Notes: generated by a model not told the origin, from the letters alone. A stretch of DNA of 64,000 bases from Streptomyces musisoli (GCF_016741855.1 NZ_JAERRH010000004.1:186001-250000), one strand, 5' to 3'; positions 22,027 to 31,694 are shown, numbered from the stretch's first letter. Numbers and translations are program-made.

Positions 22027-22055
22027 TTGACCACAGCGAATGAGGTAGGTACGCT
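22027..22055 (+). promoter_or_regulatory. rpsL (str operon) promoter
   Basis: TTGACC at 22027-22032 and TACGCT at 22050-22055 with an ideal 17-base spacer, giving a leader of about 190 bases before rpsL. A strong HrdB-type match. Confidence 0.65.
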
Positions 22056-22175
22056 CAGACCTTGTGCCTGGGGTGTGCCCTGGCTCCTGTGCGTGCCTAC
22101 AAACCGCATGACGAGCCGCTATCGGCCACCGTAATCTGCGCCCTTTCCGCCTCGCGGCAGGAAGTCTGGCGGATT

Positions 22176-22216
22176 CGACACACCCGACCGCGTGGGTCGG
22201 CGACGTTCCAGGTTAG
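22176..22216 (+). promoter_or_regulatory. rpsL leader hairpin and block shared with rpsJ
   Basis: Positions 22176-22200 match 31292-31316 upstream of rpsJ at 24 of 25 bases; the single difference is A versus G at the seventh base. The block holds the hairpin CCGACC-GCGTG-GGTCGG. GTTCCAG at 22205-22211 and GTTAG at 22212-22216 recur in the rpsJ leader. The hairpin block ends 50 bases before the rpsL start. It probably acts at the RNA level; mechanism unknown. Confidence 0.6.
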
Positions 22217-22250
22217 CTGTACCTATCGGCACACAGAAACCGGAGAAGTA

Positions 22251-22622
22251 GTGCCTACGATCCAGCAGCTGGTCCGTAAGGGCCGGCAGGACAAGGTCGA
22301 GAAGAACAAGACGCCCGCACTCGAGGGTTCCCCTCAGCGTCGTGGCGTCTGCACGCGTGTGTTCACGACCACCCCGAAGAAGCCGAACTCGGCCCTGCGT
22401 AAGGTCGCGCGTGTGCGTCTGACCAGCGGGATCGAGGTCACCGCTTACATTCCGGGTGAGGGACACAACCTGCAGGAGCACTCCATCGTGCTCGTGCGCG
22501 GCGGCCGTGTGAAGGACCTGCCGGGTGTTCGCTACAAGATCATCCGTGGCTCCCTCGACACCCAGGGTGTCAAGAACCGCAAGCAGGCCCGTTCCCGCTA
22601 CGGCGCCAAGAAGGAGAAGTAA
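22251..22622 (+). CDS. rpsL: 30S ribosomal protein S12
   Basis: A 123-residue decoding-centre protein. The accuracy loops [13 protein letters not shown] (Lys43) and [12 protein letters not shown] (Lys88) are wild-type, so no streptomycin-resistance substitution is seen. The GTG at 22251 is chosen because CGGAGAAG lies just before it, the family length fits, and upstream in-frame codons fall in the leader. First gene of the rpsL-rpsG-fusA-tuf operon; rpsG follows after 2 bases. Confidence 0.98.
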   Translation: MPTIQQLVRKGRQDKVEKNKTPALEGSPQRRGVCTRVFTTTPKKPNSALRKVARVRLTSGIEVTAYIPGEGHNLQEHSIVLVRGGRVKDLPGVRYKIIRGSLDTQGVKNRKQARSRYGAKKEK

Positions 22623-22624
22623 GA

Positions 22625-23095
22625 ATGCCTCGTAAGGGCCCCGCCCCGAAGCGCCCGGTCATCATCGACCCGGTCTACGGTTCTCCTCTGGTGACGTCGC
22701 TCATCAACAAGGTGCTGCTGAACGGCAAGCGCTCCACCGCCGAGCGCATCGTCTACGGCGCCATGGAGGGTCTGCGTGAGAAGACGGGCAACGACCCGAT
22801 CATCACGCTGAAGCGCGCGCTGGAGAACATCAAGCCGACCCTCGAGGTCAAGTCCCGCCGTGTCGGTGGTGCGACGTACCAGGTCCCGATCGAGGTCAAG
22901 CCCGGTCGTGCCAACACGCTCGCGCTGCGCTGGCTGGTCGGTTACTCCCGCGCCCGTCGCGAGAAGACCATGACCGAGCGTCTGCTCAACGAGCTTCTCG
23001 ACGCCTCCAACGGCCTGGGTGCCGCTGTGAAGAAGCGCGAGGACACGCACAAGATGGCCGAGTCCAACAAGGCCTTCGCGCACTACCGCTGGTAG
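22625..23095 (+). CDS. rpsG: 30S ribosomal protein S7
   Basis: A 156-residue protein that nucleates the 30S head and contacts E-site tRNA. It begins [20 protein letters not shown] and contains the rRNA-binding beta-ribbon [12 protein letters not shown] and the [15 protein letters not shown]-terminus. In E. coli S7 represses the str operon; no equivalent site was looked for beyond the short gap. It is translationally coupled to rpsL (2-base gap). Confidence 0.98.
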   Translation: MPRKGPAPKRPVIIDPVYGSPLVTSLINKVLLNGKRSTAERIVYGAMEGLREKTGNDPIITLKRALENIKPTLEVKSRRVGGATYQVPIEVKPGRANTLALRWLVGYSRARREKTMTERLLNELLDASNGLGAAVKKREDTHKMAESNKAFAHYRW

Positions 23096-23134
23096 TCGCT
23101 ACCCACATCGAGACCGAGAGAAGACTGAAGCCTT

Positions 23135-25261
23135 ATGGCTACCACTTCACTTGACCTGGCCAAGGTCCGCAACATCGGGATCATGGCCCACATCGACGCG
23201 GGCAAGACGACCACCACCGAGCGGATCCTGTTCTACACCGGTGTGTCTTACAAGATCGGTGAGGTCCACGACGGCGCTGCCACCATGGACTGGATGGAGC
23301 AGGAGCAGGAGCGTGGCATCACGATCACCTCTGCTGCCACCACCTGTCACTGGCCGCTCGAGGATGTCGATCACACCATCAACATCATCGACACCCCGGG
23401 TCACGTCGACTTCACCGTCGAGGTGGAGCGCTCCCTGCGCGTGCTCGACGGTGCCGTGACGGTGTTCGACGGCGTCGCCGGTGTCGAGCCCCAGTCCGAG
23501 ACGGTGTGGCGTCAGGCGGACCGCTACGGCGTTCCCCGCATCTGCTTCGTCAACAAGCTCGACCGCACCGGTGCCGAGTTCCACCGCTGTGTCGACATGA
23601 TCGTCGACCGCCTGGGCGCTCAGCCGCTGGTCATGCAGCTGCCGATCGGTGCCGAGGCGGACTTCAAGGGCGTCGTCGACCTGGTGACGATGAAGGCCTT
23701 CGTGTGGTCCGCCGAGGCCACCAAGGGCGAGATGTACGACGTCGTCGACATCCCGGACACGCACACCGAGGCTGCCGAGGAGTACCGCGGCAAGCTGATC
23801 GAGGCCGTGGCCGAGAACGACGAAGAGATCATGGAGCTGTACCTGGAGGGCGAGGAGCCTTCCGTGGAGCAGCTGTACGCCGCGATCCGTCGTATCACCA
23901 TCGCGTCCGGCAAGGGCACCGGCACCACGGTGACCCCGGTGTTCTGCGGCACCGCGTTCAAGAACAAGGGCGTCCAGCCCCTGCTCGACGCGGTCGTGCG
24001 CTACCTGCCGTCCCCGGTCGACATCGAGGCCATCGAGGGCCACGACGTCAAGGACGCCGAGGTCGTCGTGAAGCGCAAGCCGTCCGACGACGAGCCGCTG
24101 TCGGCGCTGGCGTTCAAGATCATGAGTGACCCGCACCTCGGCAAGCTCACCTTCGTCCGGGTGTACTCGGGCCGCCTGGAGTCCGGCTCTTCGGTGCTGA
24201 ACTCCGTCAAGGGCAAGAAGGAGCGCATCGGCAAGATCTACCGCATGCACGCCAACAAGCGTGAGGAGATCGAGTCGGTGGGCGCCGGCGACATCGTCGC
24301 CGTCATGGGCCTGAAGCAGACCACCACCGGTGAGACGCTGTCCGACGACAAGAACCCGGTCATCCTGGAGTCCATGGACTTCCCGGCGCCGGTCATCCAG
24401 GTCGCCATCGAGCCCAAGTCGAAGGGTGACCAGGAGAAGCTGGGCGTCGCGATCCAGCGCCTGGCCGAGGAGGACCCGTCCTTCCAGGTCCACTCGGACG
24501 AGGAGACCGGCCAGACCATCATCGGTGGTATGGGCGAGCTGCACCTCGAGGTGCTGGTCGACCGTATGCGCCGTGAGTTCAAGGTCGAGGCCAACGTCGG
24601 CAAGCCGCAGGTGGCCTACCGCGAGACGATCCGCAAGGCCGTCGAGCGCGTCGACTTCACCCACAAGAAGCAGACCGGTGGTACCGGTCAGTTCGCGAAG
24701 GTGCAGATCGGCATCGAGCCGCTCGAGGGTGGCGACACCTCGTACGAGTTCGTGAACAAGGTGACCGGTGGTCGTATCCCGAAGGAGTACATCCCTTCGG
24801 TCGACGCCGGTGCGCAGGAGGCCATGCAGTTCGGCATCCTCGCCGGTTACGAGATGACCGGCGTGCGCGTCATCCTCCACGACGGTGCCTACCACGAGGT
24901 CGACTCCTCCGAGCTCGCCTTCAAGATCGCCGGCTCGCAGGCCTTCAAGGAGGCCGCGCGCAAGGCTTCGCCCGTGCTGCTCGAGCCGATGATGGCCGTC
25001 GAGGTCACCACGCCCGAGGACTACATGGGTGAGGTCATCGGCGACATCAACTCCCGCCGTGGCCAGATTCAGGCCATGGAGGAGCGGGCTGGTGCCCGCG
25101 TCGTGAAGGGCCTCGTGCCCCTGTCGGAGATGTTCGGCTACGTCGGCGACCTCCGCAGCAAGACGTCGGGTCGCGCAAGCTACTCGATGCAGTTCGACTC
25201 CTACGCCGAGGTTCCGCGGAACGTCGCCGAGGAGATCATCGCGAAGGCCAAGGGCGAGTAA
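23135..25261 (+). CDS. fusA: Elongation factor G
   Basis: The 708-residue translocation GTPase. G-domain motifs: [15 protein letters not shown] (G1), the switch I threonine in [21 protein letters not shown] (G3), NKLDRTGA (G4). Domain II, III, IV ([20 protein letters not shown]) and V ([20 protein letters not shown]) follow in order. GAGAGAAG precedes the ATG. Third gene of the str operon. Confidence 0.98.
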   Translation: MATTSLDLAKVRNIGIMAHIDAGKTTTTERILFYTGVSYKIGEVHDGAATMDWMEQEQERGITITSAATTCHWPLEDVDHTINIIDTPGHVDFTVEVERSLRVLDGAVTVFDGVAGVEPQSETVWRQADRYGVPRICFVNKLDRTGAEFHRCVDMIVDRLGAQPLVMQLPIGAEADFKGVVDLVTMKAFVWSAEATKGEMYDVVDIPDTHTEAAEEYRGKLIEAVAENDEEIMELYLEGEEPSVEQLYAAIRRITIASGKGTGTTVTPVFCGTAFKNKGVQPLLDAVVRYLPSPVDIEAIEGHDVKDAEVVVKRKPSDDEPLSALAFKIMSDPHLGKLTFVRVYSGRLESGSSVLNSVKGKKERIGKIYRMHANKREEIESVGAGDIVAVMGLKQTTTGETLSDDKNPVILESMDFPAPVIQVAIEPKSKGDQEKLGVAIQRLAEEDPSFQVHSDEETGQTIIGGMGELHLEVLVDRMRREFKVEANVGKPQVAYRETIRKAVERVDFTHKKQTGGTGQFAKVQIGIEPLEGGDTSYEFVNKVTGGRIPKEYIPSVDAGAQEAMQFGILAGYEMTGVRVILHDGAYHEVDSSELAFKIAGSQAFKEAARKASPVLLEPMMAVEVTTPEDYMGEVIGDINSRRGQIQAMEERAGARVVKGLVPLSEMFGYVGDLRSKTSGRASYSMQFDSYAEVPRNVAEEIIAKAKGE

Positions 25262-25304
25262 CGCACCGCGTTCGCACGCTTTAGGCTTGACTCCGGAGCC
25301 TCAA

Positions 25305-25342
25305 GGGGCAAACAGCCGCAAATCCATACGGATGTTTGCCCC
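25305..25342 (+). promoter_or_regulatory. Hairpin in the fusA-tuf intergenic region
   Basis: GGGGCAAACA (25305-25314) pairs perfectly with TGTTTGCCCC (25333-25342); an inner CCG/CGG pair shortens the loop. A TTGACT hexamer lies at 25287-25292 just upstream. The structure could be an attenuator or processing site, or part of an independent tuf promoter region, which Streptomyces are known to have here. Confidence 0.5.
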
Positions 25343-25422
25343 CTGGTTCCGGGCTTTAACAGCAAAGATCACCTGGCGCCGATGAAGTAAGGCGTACAGA
25401 ACCACTCCACAGGAGGACCCCA

Positions 25423-26616
<1,194 letters not shown>

Positions 26617-26665
26617 GTTCCGCTTGCTTCGAGGTCACTGTCTGACCTGAGGTCTCCGACCTACG

Positions 26666-26705
26666 AGAGGCCCGTACGACTTCGGTCGTACGGGCCTCTT
26701 CGGCG
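26666..26705 (+). terminator. Terminator after tuf
   Basis: A 15 bp perfect stem, AGAGGCCCGTACGAC (26666-26680) with GTCGTACGGGCCTCT (26685-26699), closed by a TTCG tetraloop. It closes the str operon. Confidence 0.9.
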
Positions 26706-26785
26706 TTTCCGGAGACGTTCGCACGGATCGCCCGCTCGCCGCTCGCCGCTCGCCGACGGCCGTGTGGGCCGAGCACCTCCGACGG

Positions 26786-26827
26786 CGTCAACACGGCGGC
26801 GTCAACGCGACGACGTCAACGCGACGG
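26786..26827. repeat. Three 14-base tandem repeats
   Basis: CGTCAAC recurs at 26786, 26800 and 26814 with a constant 14-base period and GCGACG-like spacers. The remaining 26828-26990 stretch is free of a supported gene; a frame from about 26849 to 26989 is open but shows no recognisable protein. Confidence 0.65.
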
Positions 26828-26990
26828 CGGCGAAACACACCGTGACGTAGGCCGACGGCCACCGGTTGAAGTTCCGGACGGCGGATCCCACGGTGGTGCC
26901 GCAACGGCCGCCGATCGACACGGGCGGCCTGCCGGCGCTGAGTCCGGGACCGCGGGGGAGTCGGCGGCGGCAGTACGGCGAGGAGCGGTG

Positions 26991-27353
26991 ATGGACGGCG
27001 TGCCCGGCGTGTACGGGGCGAAGAAGGACCTGGTCTCCGTGCCGGCCGTGAAACGGGCGGCGGCCAAGGCGCTGGAGGACCACATCGAACCGGACACCCG
27101 TACGGCCGGTGCGTGGGCGGACGACGACACCTGCGCGGCCGTGAAGGCGTTCGGCGCGCGGGACGGCGACGGCTGGCTGGCGTCCGGGGCGCTGCGCACG
27201 GCCCACGAGACCTGGGCCCGGCAGGTCGGCGACCTGCTGGACAGGCTGGGCGCCGAGAAGATCGCTCTGCGCGCCACGAACACGGTCCTGACCAGCGCCG
27301 ACATCGGCACCGGCGGGGCCCTGCGCAAGCTGTCCGCGCTGGACCGGTACTGA
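26991..27353 (+). CDS. Small helical WXG100-type protein
   Basis: A 120-residue, all-helical, signal-less protein with DGDGWLASGALRTAHETWARQV in its second half, the spacing of W and hydrophobic positions expected of WXG100-like partners of type VII secreted proteins. AGGAG lies 5 bases before the ATG at 26991; a GTG at 26988 would be too close. It is followed 14 bases later by a long protein with its own WxG hairpin, so the two may pair. A decayed paralogue lies at 30205-30383. No type VII secretion core genes are in the window. Confidence 0.65.
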   Translation: MDGVPGVYGAKKDLVSVPAVKRAAAKALEDHIEPDTRTAGAWADDDTCAAVKAFGARDGDGWLASGALRTAHETWARQVGDLLDRLGAEKIALRATNTVLTSADIGTGGALRKLSALDRY

Positions 27354-27367
27354 GGAGCCGGCCGGGC

Positions 27368-29407
27368 ATGCCGACGTACCACGAGATCATGACCGCCGAC
27401 CTGGCCACGCTCACCACCGCGGCCGAGCGCTGGGACGGTATGGCGGGCGAGTTCGCGAAGCAGGAGAAGGCGTACCGGCGGGACGTCCACGACGTGTCGG
27501 CCGGCCCCGCGCACTGGGCGGGCATGAGCGCGGAGGCGGCGCACGGGCGGTTCGCCGTGACGCTGAAGGAGTTCCAGTACGCGCAGACGGAGGCGAAGGC
27601 GATCGCCGCACTGCTGCGGGACGCCCACGCGCAGTTCGCCGAGCTGCGGACCCGGCTGAAGACGGCGCGCCGGGAGGCGCTGGCGGCGGGGATGCGGGTG
27701 TCGGACACCGGCTGTGTGTCGGCCGACCCCGACGGTCCGGCCGAGGACACGGACGAGTCGGCGGTGCGCTCCTGGCAGGACCGGATCGACAAGGCGGTAC
27801 GGGACGTCACCGACGCGGACGACGGAGTCAGGACCGCGCTGAAGGCGGTGGTCGTCGACTCCGGCCCGCTGGTCGGGGGCCGGGGCTTCAACGGCCGGGC
27901 GACGGGGGACATCGAGAGGTACGAGGCCCTGGCGGCGGAGGAGTCCCTGGCGAAACTGGCCCGGGGCGGACAGCTGTCGGCGAAGGAACTGGCCGGGCTG
28001 GAGAGGCTGTTCCGCGACAACGCGGACGACGAGGCGTTCGCCCGGACCCTGCTGGGGGACCTGGGCCCGGACGGCACGATCCGGCTGACGAACAGGCTGA
28101 ACGACCTGCTGCACATGGGCGTGGGCGGACGGAGCGGCTCGTTCCTGCACTCCTGCGCGGCGATCGAGGCCGGCCTGGCGGACTCGCTGGCCACGGCGAC
28201 ACACGACACGGACTCGCCGTGGTACCGGCACTGGCGGGCGGAGATGCGGCACGCGGGCACCGAGCGGTACGCCACGGAGGTGCAGGGGGCGCGGCTGGAC
28301 CGGGCGGTGGGCTACCAGTCGCTGGTGACGCTGATGAAGGCGGGGCACGGGTATGCGCCGGCGATGCTGGCGGACCTGACCGACGACATGATCGCGGCGG
28401 AGAAGCGGGAGCCGGGGATCTGGCAGCTGAAGGGTGAGTACGCCGGCCGGCACGGGGGCTGGTTCGCCAACGATCCCGTGGACGGCGTGCTGGGCGTCAT
28501 GAGCCGGGACCCGCAGGCGGCGGCGCGGTACCTGTCCTCGGACGCGCACATGAAGTACCTGATGCGGGAGAGGGACTGGAACGTCACGCTCGACGTGCGG
28601 CAGACGGCGACGTCCACGATGTACGCGGAGGGGCTCGACGCGGACGACCGTGCGGGGTTCGGGGCGGCGCTCCAGGCGGCGGCAACCGGGATCGATCCGG
28701 GGGCCCGGAATGCGCACTACGTGCCGCACGGCGCGCGGAACGAGGCCGTTCTCAGGTCGGCGCTCGGGTATGCGGCGGACGCGGGGGACGACTTGCCGGC
28801 GGCGCTGCGCAGGCCCATGGCCGACATCCTGGTCAACCACGGGGAGACGGTCCACGCCTCCATGAGCGAGATCGACATCGCCCGGTCGCCGCTGAAGCAG
28901 GAGCAGCTCTTCGAGGTGGCCAAGCAGATCTCCAAGGACAGGGACGCGTACGGGGTGCTCAACGGCGGTCTGAACCAGGCCATGGTCTCCGGGATCCATC
29001 ACGACCACTCCCACTCGAACGAATCCCTCCTCCGCGCCGGCCGCACGGTCGGATTCCTGGAGGAGGCCAGGGTCCAGGCACAGGGCGACCCGAAAACCCC
29101 CGACTTCGAAGCAAAGCCCCTCTTCGACAAGGCCATCAGCTTCATCCCCGTAGCGGGCGACGACGTCCAGGAGGGCTTCGACTATGTGACGGGGAGATGG
29201 TTGGAGGACGAGCAGGAGAGGCTGGATGAGAAGCGGTCGCAGGACAACGCTGATGCCTACAAAGCGAGGAACGGCCAGTTGATGGCGCTTGTCGGCGAAT
29301 GGAGCAAGGTCCGTGGGCGTGGAGGGGACATGTTTGAAAGCCAGGAACTCATCAACCGGTCGGCCGAAAATGGTGCATCGCATGCCAGGGGAGTCTCGGG
29401 GGATTAA
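27368..29407 (+). CDS. Large WxG-hairpin protein, putative type VII-type secreted protein
   Basis: 679 residues, no signal peptide or membrane helix. Residues about 1-110 form a helical hairpin with W50-A-G52 at the turn (GPAHWAGMSAEAAHGRF), the hallmark of ESX-type substrates. The middle contains PVDGVLGVMSRDPQAAARYL near residue 370, resembling a segment seen in actinobacterial DUF6571-like proteins, and MKYLMRERDW. The C-terminus has FDKAISFIPVAGDDVQEGF, similar to hydrophobic pre-toxin linkers, but no known toxin domain follows. The ATG at 27368 is the first fitting the hairpin; longer frames run into the previous gene. Confidence 0.65.
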   Translation: MPTYHEIMTADLATLTTAAERWDGMAGEFAKQEKAYRRDVHDVSAGPAHWAGMSAEAAHGRFAVTLKEFQYAQTEAKAIAALLRDAHAQFAELRTRLKTARREALAAGMRVSDTGCVSADPDGPAEDTDESAVRSWQDRIDKAVRDVTDADDGVRTALKAVVVDSGPLVGGRGFNGRATGDIERYEALAAEESLAKLARGGQLSAKELAGLERLFRDNADDEAFARTLLGDLGPDGTIRLTNRLNDLLHMGVGGRSGSFLHSCAAIEAGLADSLATATHDTDSPWYRHWRAEMRHAGTERYATEVQGARLDRAVGYQSLVTLMKAGHGYAPAMLADLTDDMIAAEKREPGIWQLKGEYAGRHGGWFANDPVDGVLGVMSRDPQAAARYLSSDAHMKYLMRERDWNVTLDVRQTATSTMYAEGLDADDRAGFGAALQAAATGIDPGARNAHYVPHGARNEAVLRSALGYAADAGDDLPAALRRPMADILVNHGETVHASMSEIDIARSPLKQEQLFEVAKQISKDRDAYGVLNGGLNQAMVSGIHHDHSHSNESLLRAGRTVGFLEEARVQAQGDPKTPDFEAKPLFDKAISFIPVAGDDVQEGFDYVTGRWLEDEQERLDEKRSQDNADAYKARNGQLMALVGEWSKVRGRGGDMFESQELINRSAENGASHARGVSGD

Positions 29408-29412
29408 CCAGA

Positions 29413-29940
29413 ATGAGTAGCTTTCGGGCGAGTCTCACAGGGGCCCTTCTTGTTCCCCTTCTGATTGCTGGCGTCTCCTGTGGCGGCACCGAACCACGGC
29501 TTCCCACGGCCATCTGCGGCACTCGCGTCAGTGGCAGCATTGCCCGGACGCTTGTGAAACCTGACCGAGACCTGCGGGAGTTCAACCGCGTCGACCGCGC
29601 TCAGGCGGTTTCGGCTCCGTGCAGCATTCTCTCAGGCGGCAAGACCGTCATGTCGTTCAACTTCTACTGGACGGTAGACGAGCCCGACGTGAGTCGTCTG
29701 CAGAGGGAATCGCTCCTGGACGTGGCTGAACCGCGGCGTATCGAAGCAAAGCACAAGACGTACATCGGAAACGATGGCGCATTGTCGACGACGGCGTGTG
29801 GCACCAGGGCCACCCGGTACTTCAGCCTTCTTGTGAGGCTGCCTCAACTGAATCCTGTTGACCGCACGCGGCGGCAGGACATCGAACGATTCATGCGGTC
29901 CTACTTTCCAGCCACCGTAAGAACTCTCAGCTGTTCTTGA
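29413..29940 (+). CDS. Putative lipoprotein downstream of the WxG protein
   Basis: 175 residues with a short basic start, a hydrophobic stretch (LTGALLVPLLIAGVS) and Cys23 in a weak lipobox (AGVSC). The mature part has four further cysteines (near residues 35, 70, 129 and 174), which may form disulfides. Third positions are less G/C-biased than in its neighbours, suggesting recent acquisition. It begins 5 bases after the previous stop, so it belongs to the same operon and could be its immunity or anchor protein; that is conjecture. Confidence 0.6.
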   Translation: MSSFRASLTGALLVPLLIAGVSCGGTEPRLPTAICGTRVSGSIARTLVKPDRDLREFNRVDRAQAVSAPCSILSGGKTVMSFNFYWTVDEPDVSRLQRESLLDVAEPRRIEAKHKTYIGNDGALSTTACGTRATRYFSLLVRLPQLNPVDRTRRQDIERFMRSYFPATVRTLSCS

Positions 29941-29995
29941 TTTCTCGGCCCTTGGTTCGCTTGATCAACTGTTCCCCTGTCGCGCGTCAGCGGGC

Positions 29996-30026
29996 GTTGA
30001 AGTTAGGTTAAGGGTTAGGCTTCAAC
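29996..30026. other. Inverted repeat enclosing TTAGG direct repeats
   Basis: GTTGAAG (29996-30002) and CTTCAAC (30020-30026) face each other around TTAGGTTAAGGGTTAGG. It lies 55 bases after the lipoprotein stop, so it may end that transcript. The rest of 29941-30204 shows nothing recognisable. Confidence 0.35.
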
Positions 30027-30204
30027 TGTCCTACAGCTAGCCAGGGTTGTTGGCGCGGCTCGGGTATGCCAGAGGCGTAGACGGGGGTCTTGGTTCTCGG
30101 CGGGGAGCATTGGTGTCCAGGCGGCCGTAGGGGCGCGGCTGAATCAGTGCCCGGCCGATTCCGGCGGCGGAACGCGCGGCGGCGGAGAGCCGGACCCCGC
30201 CTCC

Positions 30205-30383
30205 ATGCCCGCCGGGAAACGCGCCGCCGCGAACTCGAGTGAGCAGAACGTCGGACCCGGCAGCAGAGAGGCCGGCGATGCCGCCGGCGAGCTGAACGGC
30301 ACGGGGCTGAGGCGTTCGACGTGAAGGACGGGCACGGCTGGCTCACGTAGGGGGCGGTCAACAAGGCGTACAAGACCTGGAGC
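30205..30383 (+). pseudogene. Decayed paralogue of the WXG-type small protein
   Basis: The translation MPAGKRAAANSSEQNVGPGS then, after a one-base deletion near 30303-30308, EAFDVKDGHGWLT, a TAG stop at 30348-30350, and GAVNKAYKTW. This is collinear, without gaps other than the missing base, with VPAVKRAAAKALEDHIEPDT ... VKAFGARDGDGWLAS GALRTAHETW of the gene at 26991. The frame falls apart after the last Trp (30380). A duplicated and inactivated copy is the simplest reading. Confidence 0.75.
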
Positions 30384-30758
30384 GGTGCGAATGACTGCCG
30401 CCTACATCCGCGCGGAGACACGAGGCGCCTCCCCCTGGCAGGGCCCGGCCGGCGTACACCAGTCCGTCTCGGGGGATGCCCTGCTGCAGGTCGTGCGCGA
30501 CTGCCGGACAGCCCCGCGGCCTATGCCACGGTGAGTGAGGGTGCCCACCCGGCACGTCGCCGCCGACCTCGCGAAGACTCCGCGCACCACCGGCCGGGAC
30601 GCGCCGGGCCTGGACGCCCGGACGTTGGCCCGGGCCCTGGGGCTCGGCCGCGACGTGCGGCGTCACTCCCGGACGGCTCCCGCAGACGGCCTGCCCGAAT
30701 CACTCCCGGACGACTCCCCGACAACGCGCTCCCAGCCCGCAGCGACGCTCTCGGCAAC
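30384..30758. other. Intergenic DNA, no supported gene
   Basis: Continuation of the decayed region. A frame at 30535-30786 (MRVPTRHVAADLAKTP...) is open but has Pro/Arg-rich, low-complexity content and runs into the tandem repeat; no family is recognised. It may be further gene debris. Confidence 0.4.
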
Positions 30759-30878
30759 CTGCGGTGACTGCGGCAAGCTGCGGTGACGACGGCAAGCTGC
30801 GGTGACGACGGCAAGCTGCGGTGACTGCGGTGACTGCGGTGACTGCGGTGACTGCGGTGACTGCGGTGACTGCGGTGG
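30759..30878. repeat. Minisatellite: three 19-base then six to seven 9-base units
   Basis: CTGCGGTGAC-based units start at 30759, 30778 and 30797 (19-base period) and then CTGCGGTGA starts at 30816, 30825, 30834, 30843, 30852 and 30861 (9-base period), with a diverged copy at 30870. The 9-base period keeps frame and reads Gly-Asp-Cys repeats in one frame, but no real gene encloses it. Confidence 0.9.
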
Positions 30879-30967
30879 CGGCGGGGTCGGAGGGGTTGGA
30901 GGGGCGGGGAGGCGGCGCCTCGGCGGGGGAGGCTCCCCGAGTCGCTCCGCCCCGCCTCGTCCCCGGT

Positions 30968-30995
30968 TTGACCTACGTCACCTTCGGGGTAATGT
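30968..30995 (+). promoter_or_regulatory. Candidate S10 operon (rpsJ) promoter
   Basis: TTGACC at 30968-30973 and TAATGT at 30990-30995 with a 16-base spacer, giving a leader of about 385 bases to rpsJ. The long leader contains the block shared with rpsL. Between 31000 and 31290 nothing else is recognised. Confidence 0.45.
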
Positions 30996-31291
30996 CTTCG
31001 GCTCGATTGGCGGAGGGCCTGCCCCATATGGCAGACTGTCGGAGTTGCTCGGTCGAGTGTTGATGCTGCGCGCCTCCCGCCGGGAGGACCGGAAGCGAGT
31101 CCCACAGTACTCGTCGTCCTAACTGCCTGATGGCAGCACTGGGACGGACGTACGGGAATCTTCCGGGAAGTGTGAGCGCGGCACCGGCCAGGCGCCCGGT
31201 GGGCCCGAGGTCCCCGGTCCGCGGTTTCCGGAAGGGCCGTGTGCATTCCGCAGGGATGTTCGAACAAGGGACATCTGTGTCAGCGGGAGCG

Positions 31292-31362
31292 CGACACGCC
31301 CGACCGCGTGGGTCGGAGAAACGAAGGCAGCAGAAGGAATCCGCCGGGTTCCAGAGCGTTAG
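31292..31362 (+). promoter_or_regulatory. rpsJ leader hairpin and block shared with rpsL
   Basis: 31292-31316 is the second copy of the 25-base hairpin block found before rpsL (24 of 25 identical). GTTCCAG at 31348-31354 and GTTAG at 31358-31362 repeat the second block of that leader. The hairpin ends 69 bases before rpsJ. Confidence 0.6.
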
Positions 31363-31385
31363 AGAGACAGGACTACTGAGTAGCC

Positions 31386-31694
31386 ATGGCGGGACAGAAG
31401 ATCCGCATCCGGCTCAAGGCCTACGACCACGAGGTCATCGACTCCTCGGCGAAGAAGATCGTCGAGACGGTGACCCGCACTGGTGCGTCGGTCGCGGGCC
31501 CGGTGCCGCTGCCCACTGAGAAGAACGTGTACTGCGTCATCAAGTCGCCGCACAAGTACAAGGACTCGCGCGAGCACTTCGAGATGCGCACGCACAAGCG
31601 CCTGATCGACATTCTCGACCCCACCCCCAAGACCGTTGACTCTCTGATGCGACTCGACCTCCCGGCCGGTGTCGACATCGAGATCAAGCTCTGA
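31386..31694 (+). CDS. rpsJ: 30S ribosomal protein S10
   Basis: A 102-residue protein of the 30S head that doubles as NusE, binding NusB and NusG in antitermination complexes. It starts [20 protein letters not shown] and includes the long loop segment [12 protein letters not shown]. First gene of the S10 operon, with rplC 17 bases downstream. Confidence 0.98.
   Translation: MAGQKIRIRLKAYDHEVIDSSAKKIVETVTRTGASVAGPVPLPTEKNVYCVIKSPHKYKDSREHFEMRTHKRLIDILDPTPKTVDSLMRLDLPAGVDIEIKL

Noticed and set aside
21676..22134. Open frame between rpoC and rpsL
   Set aside because: Runs across the rpsL promoter, lacks a ribosome site and codon bias, and is Gly/Arg-rich.
22365..22515. Streptomycin-resistance substitution in rpsL
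   Set aside because: Lys43 and Lys88 are both wild-type.
26816..29383. Minus-strand open frame of 855 codons over the WxG locus
   Set aside because: Antisense shadow; the plus-strand frames have ribosome sites, correct codon bias and recognisable hairpin motifs.
30004..30020. TTAGGTTAAGGGTTAGG as an iron box
   Set aside because: The left half matches but there is no inverted right half; it is a direct repeat, unlike the dyad at 63961.
30535..30786. Open frame MRVPTRHVAADLAKTP...
   Set aside because: No ribosome site, runs into a minisatellite, Pro/Arg-rich, no recognised family; more likely decayed DNA.
30759..30878. CRISPR array
   Set aside because: Units are 9 or 19 bases and directly abutting, with no unique spacers.
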